Source: Rhynchopus sp. YZ270_cl-10 (taxonomy: Eukaryota > Euglenozoa > Diplonemea > Diplonemida > Diplonemidae). From it: a stretch of DNA of 64,000 nucleotides. Location of the stretch: NCBI GenBank assembly GCA_964035575.1, contig OZ037913.1, positions 496,001 to 560,000 of the forward strand, given 5' to 3'. The notes beneath the pieces were generated by a model. It was not told the origin of the DNA and did not search any database. It was given only the letters and a program-made list of their open reading frames with translations. The translations under genes and the position numbers were made by a program. Below, one piece after another: positions 46,001-54,257 of this stretch (the first letter of the stretch is position 1; each line of letters starts with the position of its first letter).

Positions 46001-49000
46001 GGACCCCTTGTGTATGCGAACCCCTGACCGCCGACGACCTCCGTACGACCATCGGCAAGATGAAGCGGAAAAAGGCGGCAGGCCTCGATGGGTGGAGGGT
46101 GGAGGAGCTGAAGGAACTGCCTTTGACACTGCTGGAGGAACTCGCGCGCTGCCTGAACCTGATCGAGGATACTGGGAACTGGCCCAGGGTGATTGCGAGG
46201 GCGTTGGTGGTGCTCATCCCCAAAGGAGAAGGCGAGGAGCCCCTGAAGCAGCGACCCATAACCATCACCAGTGTGATGTACAGGTTATGGGCGGCGACTC
46301 GACTCCGCAAAGTGGCGACGTGGCAGGAATACTGGATTCACGAGCGGCAACACGGCTTCCGGAACAAACACGGAACCGAAGACCTGCTGTGGTTTCTCTG
46401 TGCGAAGATGGAGGAGGCTCTGATAGACGACACACCTATCTATCTAGCCTCCTTCGACTATCAGAAGTGCTTTGACCGTGTTCCCCAAGAGATCATGTTC
46501 CAGCTCGTCGAACGGTTGGGTCTTCCCGACAACATGATGCGCCCCATCCGGGGTATATACAAGAAGCTGGGGAGGCGTTTCAAACTGCCGGCAGGTCTTG
46601 GCAAAGAATGGTTTGCGACGAATGGTATCCTCCAAGGATGCCCACTGAGCGTAATCTTCCTGAATGCGCTGGTGGCGGTGTGGATGAACGGGGTGGAGAA
46701 GGAAACGGGCACGCAGGGGCTGGCGTACGCTGACGACACCAACCTCCTGACGAAGACCCTCGACCAGCTGCGAGCGGGTGTCGCCTTCACCGGACACTTT
46801 GCAGACTTGACGGGACAACGCGTCCACGCGGGGAAAAGCACGTGGCAGAGCAACCGTCCTGATGAAGAGGAAACTGTGCAGATGAACGGCGCGGATCTTA
46901 CTCGCGTCGAGAAGTCGGAGTGCCTGGGGGCGACGGTGCAGGCACGACAGGCTGGGACGCCCACGCTCCCGACGAAACTGGAAGGCACCATCGACGCATG
47001 CGGACCGCTAGCAGGTAAGGTGGGATGCCTCCCGCTGACTCAAGGTGAGAAAGCAGGCATCATGCAGGCTGCAGTGATGTCGAAATCTGTGTACGGTATC
47101 ACGGTGCAGGACCCACCTGGGAAATACGTGAACAGTCTTGCAACTGCAGTGGAGAAAGGGGTCCACGGCGTGAACAAGATGAATCGGCGAAGCGTACCGG
47201 TCATGCTGAATGTCTTCGAGAAAGGCCATCTGCTCGACCCCTCGGTGGCATTCGACTACAGAAGGATCATGACGTGGGCGGCGATGATACGCAAATCGGA
47301 TGAGATCTGTTCGCTGGTCGAAAAGTGCAGGTTACGTGCGAAAGCGAAGCAGGCGAAGACTGGAGGACCCATCGGGTTGATTGCGCGAGCCCTCAGCCGC
47401 CTTGCGTGGTCGTGGATAGACACGACAAAGGTGAAAACGCACGATGGGAGCATCGTTGATGTGAAGACGGTAAGCTTGGGTAGACTGGGCCACGTTGTGC
47501 GAGAACGGATGTTCTTCATTCGACTCTCCCGTACGAAGACGACTGCGAAGGTCAATGGCAAAGGCAGAGCTAACCTGAAGGGTATTGAAGCGGGGGTGGA
47601 TAAGGAGAAAACCCTTGCTCTCACCCGAAGCAAAACTTTGACGGATTACGAGGCGGGGACGCTGCGACACATTGTAGCTGACGGTGCGATAACGGGGGTG
47701 CGACTTGCGAGAGCGCGCATACGGGACTCGGCCATCTGCGTTCACTGCGAAGCGGGGGTGGACGAAAATCACAAACACTTGTGGTGGGAATGTGAAGCAT
47801 GGAGTAGCATTCGTGCGGAGTACCCCTTGCTGTTGGACATTGACAGAACGACCTGGCCAAACTGTCTCGCTATCTGCGGCATGTGCACACCGGACACACC
47901 TTTGGAATGCGCCCGTGTTGCAGACCTGCAGAAGATGATGGTGCGCATCCTCATCGCACGCTCCAAGTGGAGCAGACCGGAAGCGGCGAACCCGCGACTG
48001 CAAGAAGACCGATACCCGTGGACGTGGGCACCGGAGTTGGACACGACGACGCAACACGCGAACAGTTTGGTGGACTACACCCCCCTGAAAAGGAGGTGGC
48101 CGTATGGACGTGCTCTGCTGCTGGCGTTTGCCTCCTGGCTGGGTGGTTTACAATGGAGCGACGAAGCTGGACGTGAAGTCTCCCACATGGAGCTGCTCAT
48201 CGACTTCGAGGTTGCCACAGGGATGGACATCCGACCTGGGGACAAGACCGGCAGAATAGCGCCGAAGCTGAAGCAGCCGAGGGCTGGGACTGGGGAAGAA
48301 GACAACAATGGGGGGGAAGACGACGGGAGTGGGGAAGACGACGATGATGACGACGTGGTGCCAGTAGCGCTGGCCCACAGAGAAATGGCGAAGACGACCA
48401 CCTTTGGGCATATGTTGGCTTCACTCAGAACCTTTTCGGAGAGCTCTCTCCATCCGGGGAAGGTGAAGGTAACGCATGTTCTCGCTTCGTTTGGGGCGAA
48501 CGCCATCACAGGCATCGACCGCCGTCCTATCTTTGCCGGCGGAGAAGAAACGTTGAAGGCATTGCGTGCGCTATACGATGCTGGTGTGGCGTACCGTCTG
48601 CAACGCAGCTCCGAAGGCATGTCTGAGGTGGAGCTCCGTGGTGGCGATAGAGCGAGAGGTACATGGATGGGGGAGTATTCTGCTGAGACGGCGTACCCCT
48701 CCACAGAAGTTAGAGGCAGGAGGGCACTACCATTCATCCAGCGGGCTGAACAGGAGACATCTGCGCATGCTCGCTACCGGCACCATGAGCACGTGCGTCC
48801 AGGGGATGCACCCGTGAAGGCACCTGAAGGAGCGGTTCCGATCTTCCAGTTTGCGATATGTGTGCTGCACCGGAAGACGAAGTGTGATGCCTGCTCGAAG
48901 AACGCCCAGGCAGACCTGATGCATTGCTGCTTTGCGCACCACTCCAACGACGACGGGTTACCGATCCGACACGAATCATGCACTAAGCATAGACTCTCGA

Positions 49001-49505
49001 GGTGCGGGAACTGTGTGCAAGAGAAGAGTACGCTGGAGCACTGCTGCCGCCGTCACCACGACACCTCGAAGGGGCGACAGACGACGCTGGGAGGCTTCTT
49101 CAAGAAGAAGCAGACGAAGCAGAAGGATGGGCACAGCAGGGGCGGTGATGGACTTATGTAACATCACCCCCACGATGTATTGTATCACCTATCTCGGATA
49201 GGGGTGCATGCATCGAAAACGGGCCCCCACATTTTCTATGAGTCCAAAAGTATATTGACAGGATAAATGAAAAATTGATGGGAGAGGAGAGGGAGGGGGG
49301 ACCGAGTGAACGATAAAAAAAAGGATTCCTTAATTTTTGGGTGTTCCTTACTTTTGTCGTTGGTATGGTACAAATAATCATCACCCACCCAACAGGTATG
49401 ATGCCTGATGCACTGCACCCCTCTGACCGCGGCATGCAGGAACTGACCACCTGCATAATAGACGCGATCAAACCTTTTGGACTCTTCTCTTCAGAACAGA
49501 AGTAA
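40033..49505 (+). CDS. SGNH/GDSL hydrolase, PAF-AH beta-like, gene split by a LINE
   Basis: Exons are 40033-40322, 40369-40904 and 49396-49505 (phases 2 and 1), giving 311 aa. Residues ~22-39 form a hydrophobic signal or anchor. Block I is LFLGDSITES (Ser84 nucleophile), then LAISGDQTAHLKWRLAHGE and VVVLLIGTNDV (block III), as in PAF acetylhydrolase 1B catalytic subunits. The last exon supplies block V, PDALHPSDRG, with Asp280 and His283 completing the Ser-Asp-His triad, and a TAA stop. It should be a lumenal or secreted esterase/lipase; substrate unknown. Intron 2 is 8491 nt because an 8183-bp LINE is inserted; without it the intron would be about 290 nt. If the long intron is not removed, the product loses its Asp and His. 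Confidence 0.88.
41029..41048. repeat. Target-site duplication, left copy
   Basis: TTTTCTATGAGTCCAAAAGT, identical to 49232-49251 on the other side of the LINE. The embedded ATG opens into the LINE ORF1 frame by chance of this site. Confidence 0.97.
41167..44121 (+). CDS. LINE ORF1: OTU-type cysteine protease + coiled coil + basic repeats
   Basis: 984 aa from the ATG at 41167 (MGGGAGG). The in-frame ATG at 41035 lies in host target-duplication sequence, so it is not the element's own start. The OTU domain (~15-155) has GAGDCQFKAVS (nucleophile Cys39) and GGCHYVCIH (His147), with a Trp-rich helix between. A middle region (~180-515) has repeated mixed alpha/beta segments that could be RNA-binding. 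There follow a Gln/Thr/Pro-rich linker, a coiled coil (~615-678; RMGERVDRLVGERLQSLLKE), and three copies of AGKRDTRSGSSG...SPRR[R/K] (about 703, 784 and 887), probably nucleic-acid binding or nuclear targeting. A ~55-residue C-terminal domain ends FGRTK. The stop is UGA followed by C, with ORF2 in the same frame. Confidence 0.9.
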   Translation: MGGGAGGVDGKGVGEKEVLAEYLKQFELRMKDAGGAGDCQFKAVSMAMHGDATAHVGLRAMCVEELRKTAGVWTAFVQGSYQSYCTAMAKQGTWGDHLTLQAMAGILGKDILVFSVRDEKIRVLKLQTAGKGGSGAALSLAYLGGCHYVCIHASDKGEGLSLEERARKAMAGGALETEDTEWQVPQPKCVAAGGFSEGGAKKKAAGTFVLLRSAWVGTELVSWGEVREGSAGVCLVPPGMEAEAELKMSRSPGVTWVGFALFPRSGGVKLQHCAMGRQGSGGAFLGATNTTVYVVGDARPKKDGGVKRAAAVPRMSTLYVAMRSEQDLASSGRSMRAAVEKWGGSLRNKPIVQGNLVLATADVREDKMDAALKQSGMEGGVFCRMKLEDSQHLPVLWMDGLGLEEVRDLAGRLGGWGVTVRDTQYGFRVKREDQEGVRNALEKEGKQPYVTEERYVVTGFRQGTSALAVKESLAGADWEVTPVRLLLGWRWVVGAKKPPPVWAMQMEGSEQGLLIRKDERAKQRPTARVHTAQATGPTYGPQGTPSTTTHGWRAWGGWGAPAFAATPTSPSQPQAQAQPQQHQPAQQNSTTAASSSTTPTPSIPTPAATPQDASHHQKWEELERRMGERVDRLVGERLQSLLKETVSSVTEMTVQIRKEQAEQRKDQQAFMEGVMRLLTKADTTQPASDAGVERMEETVPANLAGKRDTRSGSSGRQSPRRKMKIAEPTPPAASTNVEQQGTDNATNDEVRVGEDPVLPDVVSEQADEASDAGDVQMEETMPANLAGKRDTRSGSSGIQSQSPRRRRKVEETTAPAASTNVEEQADAIGADVVGMGEDAVLPDCVSPISNEDGDMASAKSSPAPVPLSPPSDAMEADEVEIPPPVSMAGKRDTRSGSSGIAQLSPRRRARIDLPAPQSRTRSQSLPVESEWLQEGDLMVYCVDQMRFDVVVVKMTVEGVEIAFGPLQGHPNRTVSRKCLFGRTK
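44134..49161 (+). CDS. LINE ORF2: 2A-like motif, APE endonuclease, reverse transcriptase, zinc modules, PIP box
   Basis: 1675 aa. Residues ~50-82 are Arg-rich (VRRKVRRGERRGVRRGVRRG). A 2A-like peptide follows, GRGSLLTCGDVEEHPGP (83-99), almost the T2A sequence with His for the usual Asn. APE endonuclease: TANVTSLR, ALQEVRL, FIAGDFNVEAN (~252-262), SGRRIDLVLAN, VHRPVVLTLD. RT: KKAAGLDGWR (~648), ASFDYQKCFDRVP, NGILQGCPLS, catalytic YADD (865-868). CCHC-type knuckle CVHCEAGVDENHKHLWWEC (~1201). Acidic stretch (~1389-1409). Two tandem Cys/His modules start at Cys1576 and Cys1616. The tail QTTLGGFFKKK (from Gln1649) is a canonical PCNA-interacting box. All catalytic motifs look intact. Confidence 0.95.
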   Translation: MVGTGLASSCDVGEGDVFFKTASPTRGQHRPRSTGCMLLGVLGKGGGVRRKVRRGERRGVRRGVRRGVLPGTCRRVRRGAFLGRGSLLTCGDVEEHPGPSTMSLGTANVTSLRAHPAVGEWDVDVCALQEVRLTEEEMKGAANDVKGYGAKQLLFGAPCRRSQGSDPLRTRTQNGGVAIMTCADIPTRAVPPQCAQQAWNECRFTHAQVAYGSGGRNISVFSFYGVCADSDRTEQLLTDIFEEAASLGDIPVFIAGDFNVEANESLAIRAAISSGKWVDAADTYAQQLGKAAENTCYTSTSSGRRIDLVLANHVAAPAISKVVVWKESCLPVHRPVVLTLDLTRYEQKAPQARPPLSLIGDDWTKWPAKKEKELAAKVMQENAAPEADLTKMSVEDRWARFCKIAEDYLLKRGAADSDPKQQRHRGRGEVQPDVLRHRTARMDCDTPDAVNLETAQLQKTCRQMEQLIGDRRKRFGQPSAESLNERQLWAKIRKKKHLLKSDTWDLDLPGIEELCGLLGCLKKRGFVLLEQRRRARIKEWRRTMKEHMKENPAKVFSFLRKATSSHTTFLKREDGTVTANLQEMDELLMDDRAWGGVFRMYDDSEEPAWTTFFDRFKEHIPEGTPCVCEPLTADDLRTTIGKMKRKKAAGLDGWRVEELKELPLTLLEELARCLNLIEDTGNWPRVIARALVVLIPKGEGEEPLKQRPITITSVMYRLWAATRLRKVATWQEYWIHERQHGFRNKHGTEDLLWFLCAKMEEALIDDTPIYLASFDYQKCFDRVPQEIMFQLVERLGLPDNMMRPIRGIYKKLGRRFKLPAGLGKEWFATNGILQGCPLSVIFLNALVAVWMNGVEKETGTQGLAYADDTNLLTKTLDQLRAGVAFTGHFADLTGQRVHAGKSTWQSNRPDEEETVQMNGADLTRVEKSECLGATVQARQAGTPTLPTKLEGTIDACGPLAGKVGCLPLTQGEKAGIMQAAVMSKSVYGITVQDPPGKYVNSLATAVEKGVHGVNKMNRRSVPVMLNVFEKGHLLDPSVAFDYRRIMTWAAMIRKSDEICSLVEKCRLRAKAKQAKTGGPIGLIARALSRLAWSWIDTTKVKTHDGSIVDVKTVSLGRLGHVVRERMFFIRLSRTKTTAKVNGKGRANLKGIEAGVDKEKTLALTRSKTLTDYEAGTLRHIVADGAITGVRLARARIRDSAICVHCEAGVDENHKHLWWECEAWSSIRAEYPLLLDIDRTTWPNCLAICGMCTPDTPLECARVADLQKMMVRILIARSKWSRPEAANPRLQEDRYPWTWAPELDTTTQHANSLVDYTPLKRRWPYGRALLLAFASWLGGLQWSDEAGREVSHMELLIDFEVATGMDIRPGDKTGRIAPKLKQPRAGTGEEDNNGGEDDGSGEDDDDDDVVPVALAHREMAKTTTFGHMLASLRTFSESSLHPGKVKVTHVLASFGANAITGIDRRPIFAGGEETLKALRALYDAGVAYRLQRSSEGMSEVELRGGDRARGTWMGEYSAETAYPSTEVRGRRALPFIQRAEQETSAHARYRHHEHVRPGDAPVKAPEGAVPIFQFAICVLHRKTKCDACSKNAQADLMHCCFAHHSNDDGLPIRHESCTKHRLSRCGNCVQEKSTLEHCCRRHHDTSKGRQTTLGGFFKKKQTKQKDGHSRGGDGLM
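49232..49251. repeat. Target-site duplication, right copy
   Basis: Identical 20 bp to 41029-41048. It restores the host intron, which continues to the acceptor CCCAACAG at 49395. Confidence 0.97.
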
Positions 49506-50297
49506 ACCACATTTTTTTTACTCAATTCGGGGACCACCTGCGCTGATGAACCCCCTTTTTTTATTGAACAAAATTTTAGAACATTATTGTCTCAGATGAG
49601 GGCTCTCGACTGCCCTCTTTTTTATTTGCCGGTTTTTTTGGGGAGGAAGGGGGACATCCTGGGAGGGGGGGGAGACATGGTGTGCATCATATTCCTTGCA
49701 CAATGCTGTACATTTACTTTGAGAATTCCACTTCTCTTGGAGCCTTCCTCCCGCCCCCCTCCTTTCTTCTGTTTGTCAGACGCAATGGAATATTTCCAAT
49801 TTCTTTAACCGTTCTCTCATAGAAGTACTCTCTGCGGTTTGACAACCCTTGTAGAAACCAATACCCTGCCTCCGTCGATGTACTGTAAGGTGTTTTGCAA
49901 TTTTTCAGCGTTTCTTTCGAAATGGATGTAGGATTTGCATGGTTGGGGGGGTTCCATCTACACCCCCGATACACCAGGTCATTGTACCCAAAAGGTATAC
50001 TATTTGTATACCGCATGCCAAGAGAGATATGGCCATGAGCGGGCTGTTGTATTTCAAGTCAAACCCTTTTTCTTTATCAAACACATTCTCTGATATATAT
50101 TTTGGCAAAGAAGGCTTCAAAAAAAATTCCTCTCAAAAAAAAATAATCTCGCCTCATTTGGACTACTGGCATCCTTCACAGTGGAGCTCATCCTCGGGGG
50201 GGGTGTCTTTAGTATAGAAAACACTAAAAATTACACTAAATTTTTTACAACACAATACCTACACTGTTAACAGTACACCAAAAGAGAACATCACACC
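49506..50297. other. AT-rich spacer
   Basis: T- and G-runs, then a family-A repeat (50181-50215) about 80-115 bp before the J-domain gene. No other element recognised. Confidence 0.6.
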
Positions 50298-51684
50298 ATG
50301 GTGAACAACAATAGGTTGTATGCCTCGCTTGGGGTACAACAGACTGCGAATCAAAATGAGATTAAACGGGCGTACTATGAAAAGGCACAGAGATATCACC
50401 CGGACCGTGCGGGGCCAGAGAGGGATGAGAATAAGTTTAAGGAGGTTCAGGGGGCGTACGATATATTGAAAGACCCTGAGAAGCGCAGTGTGTATGACCG
50501 TTATGGGGAAGAGGGGTTGAAGATTTTGAACCAGGGTGGGGAGAACTTTGCGCATCTGGCGATGATGGAGCCGGCGATCATTGGATGCTTCATCTACGCG
50601 GTGATGGTGCCGATCTTCCTCTTCATCCTCTTCCTCACGCTCCGCATAGACGATGTCACCTCCTGGAGCTGGGCGGTCGTCTTCATCCCTGTCTGGATTG
50701 TCGAATGTTTCATGCTCATCGGCGTCCTCTGCAGCTTCCGCTCCACAGGCGAGGAGGAACAGCGGAAACCCTGTTTCGTCTCCCTCATGACACTCCTCCC
50801 AACGCTCGCAGTAGTGACCTTTTCCATCATGCTCACTACCAAGCTGGACGACGTCCACTCCATCTCTTGGCCCGTCGTTTTCATCCCACTATACCTTTTT
50901 TTGGCGCTGAACTGGGTCAGAATTATGTATGTTTCCCAAATTTCTCCCACCACACAAAAAAACAACAACAGCGGAATGTGGCGGCCTCGTGATCAATTCC
51001 AATCTACACGGGAGTACGTCCACTTCATCATCGACACGGTAGCCTCGCAGGTACGCAATGTCGTCTTCATCCTGCTGCTTGTTCTGCGGCTGAGCGAGGC
51101 GATTGAGTGCTCCTGGTTTGTGGTGGGCATTCCACAGTACATCCTGCACGTGATCGGCGCAGTGTACGTGATTGACCTGCACAGATCCTCTGAGAACGGC
51201 AGTAAAGGCCAGTTGGCGGCCTACCTTTTCGTGCGTATGATTCCCCTCGGGCAGTTGCTGCTCATCCTTGGGAAGGCTGAGTCGGATTCCTACAGCTTTG
51301 CCGTTGCGTTGATCCCAATATGGATTGGGATGGGGCTCTCATGCTGCTTCGTATGTCATCCCCAAAAAAAATTACTTATACTCAAAAAATTTAAAAACGC
51401 CCCAACAGCCTTGCTGCATGATGTGTGCTGGAGCAGTGCAGTTTACAGGAGAAGAGGGCGCTGAGGCCAACGGCGAGACTGACCCTGTGAACCCCGAAGG
51501 CGGCGACGAAGAAGCGCAGACGCCCGGTGCAGTTGACGCGACAGGTGGGCCTGCGCTTGGTGCACCGCAAACCGGCAACGACGAGTTCACCTCTATCACC
51601 GTGCCGCCAGGTATGGGGGGCGGGAAGGACCCACTGACCACCCCGCTTCTTGCAGCCACAACCGATCTCGATGGCATTGACTAA
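50298..51684 (+). CDS. J-domain multipass membrane protein, TMEM185-like (2 exons)
   Basis: Exons are 50298-51350 and 51409-51684 (phase 0), giving 442 aa. Residues ~5-70 are a J domain (LYASLGVQQTANQNEIKRAY; HPD at 34-36; DRYGEEGL), which stimulates Hsp70 ATPase. From ~90 to ~355 there are about eight hydrophobic segments, several sharing a D..SW..VFIPLW pattern (DDVTSWSWAVVFIPVWIVEC; DDVHSISWPVVFIPLYLFLA). This is reminiscent of TMEM185/Fragile-X-F membrane proteins. After CCF|PCCMMC at the splice the C-terminal ~85 residues are soluble, acidic and Gly/Pro/Thr-rich. The J domain precedes the first membrane span, so it should face the cytosol. Role: Hsp70 recruitment to a membrane (inference). 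Confidence 0.88.
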
Positions 51685-53217
51685 AAAATCACTCGCTTTT
51701 TTGGAACCAGAAAATAAAAAGAGAAAAAATAATGGGTCGGGAGGGGAGGGGGAAGAATGTGGCCAGTTTGGATTTAAAAAAAAGTTTTGTCTTGCCTTTT
51801 TGTACAGTCGCCACATTTCCTCTCATTAGTCAGTCTCCAGTGGAGGGGGGGTGGTACAGCTTTTTTCTTTTTTTTGTGACTTATGTCGTAAGGCAAAAGC
51901 TTCGCAGATTTATTTTGTTTTGCTTCGTTCAATCGGGGGAATGGGTGATGAATTGCATCGAGGGGTCGAGCATTCTTGAGAAAAGACGTCAGAACACACA
52001 ACACAACCCATCAATAGAGGTCTATGATTATCACTGTCAACAATTTGCTACAGTTTTCCAAAAAAAAAAAAAAAATGCAAACTCTCAACTACAATATCCC
52101 GGGGCTACTGTCCCAGAGTCAATAATCCCCCTATTCTATTGATGTGTGCCAGAAGCACATTCCTTTTTCAAGATTATTTCATTTTTTTTTTTTAGCGTCT
52201 TTTTGTGGATCTCCGAAGTGGCAAACACATCATGAGATTTTTTGTTCTGACAAAAAACAGCAGCTAACCCTTTTTTGTCAAAATTTTTTGAATGGTTTTG
52301 TAGACGGGTGACTACTCAGTGTGAGGCTCTTCTCTCAAAATTTCTCCGGGAGGAAGAGACGTGAGAGTACCGCGTTTTTGATTTTCAAAAGTGCTTCTTT
52401 TTGTACTTCTCGTTACATTTCAAAACCCCTCTGAGGGTACCCCTTTCTCTAATGAAACCTAAAGAAGCGGGCTGTGTAGAAGCGTTTTTCTTTTTTTTTG
52501 GTGGATCAGATGAGGTGCTTATGAAGCACTCCATCTGTCAAATTTCTTAGGTTTTTTGAAGTGTCATTGTCTGCACACTTCATCTGGATCTCTCAGTATT
52601 GACCTTCAGGGACAATGGGCAGAAAATCACAATGCCACTCGCCACTACTGTGTGTGATGTGAAAACTATGTGCAGTGAGAGTAGCGTACATAAAAAAAAA
52701 ATTAGAAAAGTTTGCGAGTGAACTTTTTGGAAAGTGGAGATTTGCACCAATTGTGGCAACACAACCGAGGCAACTACACTAGAACAATTTATCAAAGAAA
52801 AAGGGGATACGATCCTTGAGCATGCTACATGCTGTGTTTTTTTTTTTTTTTTTTGTTGTTTTTCCGTGCTCCTGGTGGACCCCTGACATGGTGTTGGGAA
52901 AACTACAATATTGTTTGAGGTCGTTATCCAGACGAGTACGGAGGGAGGAGGGAGGAAAGGAAAGGGGAAAAGTATTTTTTTCTTTTTGGCAAGTGTGCCT
53001 AGATCTATCGATTATCTGCAAGGCCTGTCCACCTCACCCTTTTTTTTCAGTTTTGGGGGTTTTTTTTTCATTTCAGTTTTGTATTTTAGTGTCGACTCTC
53101 AAAAAAAAACATTGTGTGGGGAACGCCGCACACAAAACAAACAAAAAATAATACGAGGTGTGTGGTGACTACGCACCCTGCGAGGCTTCGGTTCATCTCG
53201 AAAAATTTTTTCTGGTC

Positions 53218-53250
<33 letters not shown>

Positions 53251-53815
53251 TTTGAAAAACTCGGTCGTAGTGACACCCGAGGATGAGATCCACTTTTTCA
53301 TTTCTGTTCATCTTCGTCTTCAAAAAAAAAAACACACTCAAAAGAGGGTACTTTACTATCATTTTTCCTAAACGTTTTCCTCCCCCCTCCCTCTGCTGAC
53401 TGTCGTAGAGCTATTTGTATCGGGCCCTTTGTTGTGACGGCTTCCCCCCCTTTATTTTGTGTTCTCTTACGGTCCTGACCACTCACGTCCCCACCCTTTG
53501 CATGAGCACGACCGAGCGGCGTTTTATGTAGCACATTTTATTAGCAAATTCTCTCTTTTATGTGATTATTGTAGCCGGTTCAACACCCCCACCCCCCGCC
53601 CCCCATACAGTCTTTGGCGCTACAAAAAAAAATAGACAAAATACCCCTCTCTTCCCTAATCCTTTCTCTCTCTCTCCAACCCTCCTACGATGTATTTCTG
53701 ATATTCAGGTGGCATTTTTTTTTTTCAAATTTTTGGGTTTTTTTCCCTTCCTATTTGCCCCCCCCTTCTCCGCCCATTCTCTTTTCTGACCTTCTAAGAA
53801 AATCTCCAAAAAGAA
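51685..53815. other. AT-rich spacer
   Basis: It contains a family-B copy (52727-52796), a family-C copy (53165-53200), an inverted family-A copy (53253-53297) and weaker C/D-like pieces (52305 and 53480-53550). The two repeats at 53165-53297 lie back to back around a T run. No gene recognised. Confidence 0.6.
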
Positions 53816-54091
53816 ATGAGTAAAATGAACCAAGCCGCTCAACTGCGGCAACAACACCTTCAGTTCTGGGCCTGGGCTGGGGAGGGGCGGAGTACCGAAA
53901 ACGGTGTCGCACGCATTCCCCTTAATATCGAGCTCTACGAAGGGTACAACGGCACTGCGCAGTACGATGCCATTGACAGCACACTCCGCAACCTTGCAGT
54001 CACCTCCCTTGAAACCCGAGGAGGAACCTATAAACGCGCCCAGCTCCGCGCCTCAGATATTGTCAAAATAGAATTCGACGTAGCACTCTAA
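53816..54091 (+). CDS. Small Sm-fold protein, Gemin7-like candidate
   Basis: A single exon, 91 aa. A short helical N terminus (QAAQLRQQHLQFWAWAGE) precedes an all-beta core: IPLNIELYEGYNGTAQYDAI, DSTLRNLAVTSLETRGGTYK, RAQLRASDIVKIEF. The closing phrase L.T..G.Y..A.LR.SDI..I.F matches the Sm-like fold of Gemin7 (SMN complex, snRNP assembly) better than canonical Sm proteins, which have an IRG rather than LRASDI in Sm2. An SMN-complex role would fit an intron-rich nucleus. The assignment rests on eye comparison of one motif. The gene is 166 bp upstream of the transporter, same strand. Confidence 0.55.
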   Translation: MSKMNQAAQLRQQHLQFWAWAGEGRSTENGVARIPLNIELYEGYNGTAQYDAIDSTLRNLAVTSLETRGGTYKRAQLRASDIVKIEFDVAL

Positions 54092-54257
54092 AGAAAAAGC
54101 CCCCTCTCTCCCTCTACTCCACTAGTGTTTTTTCCATTGGATTGCAGTAGCCGTTCCCTTTGACTTCGCCGATCCTCTCCTCAATTCCATTTTACTCCCC
54201 CCCCCATCACATCTCTCTCTCTCTCTCTCTCCATTTTTTTTCTTCCAGGGTGGTAAT

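Larger units (their letters stand above)
41049..49231 (+). mobile_element. LINE (non-LTR retrotransposon), 8183 bp, two long ORFs, apparently full length
   Basis: The element is bounded by a perfect 20-bp target duplication. Order: 118-nt 5' leader, ORF1 (41167-44121), ORF2 (44134-49161), 70-nt 3' end without a poly-A tail but with a hairpin CACCTATC-TCG-GATAGGGGTG (49187-49206 region). ORF1 encodes an OTU-type protease domain; ORF2 encodes APE endonuclease, reverse transcriptase and zinc modules. OTU plus APE recalls the Dualen/RandI clade, but I see no restriction-like endonuclease, and OTU sits in ORF1 here, so clade assignment is open. Both frames are uninterrupted and the duplication is exact, so insertion is recent. 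It lies in sense orientation in intron 2 of the SGNH hydrolase gene. Confidence 0.95.

Noticed and set aside
49154-49537. 127-codon minus-strand frame over the last SGNH exon
   Set aside because: It overlaps the host exon and LINE end in antisense, with no domain; the plus-strand exon carries the catalytic Asp-His motif.
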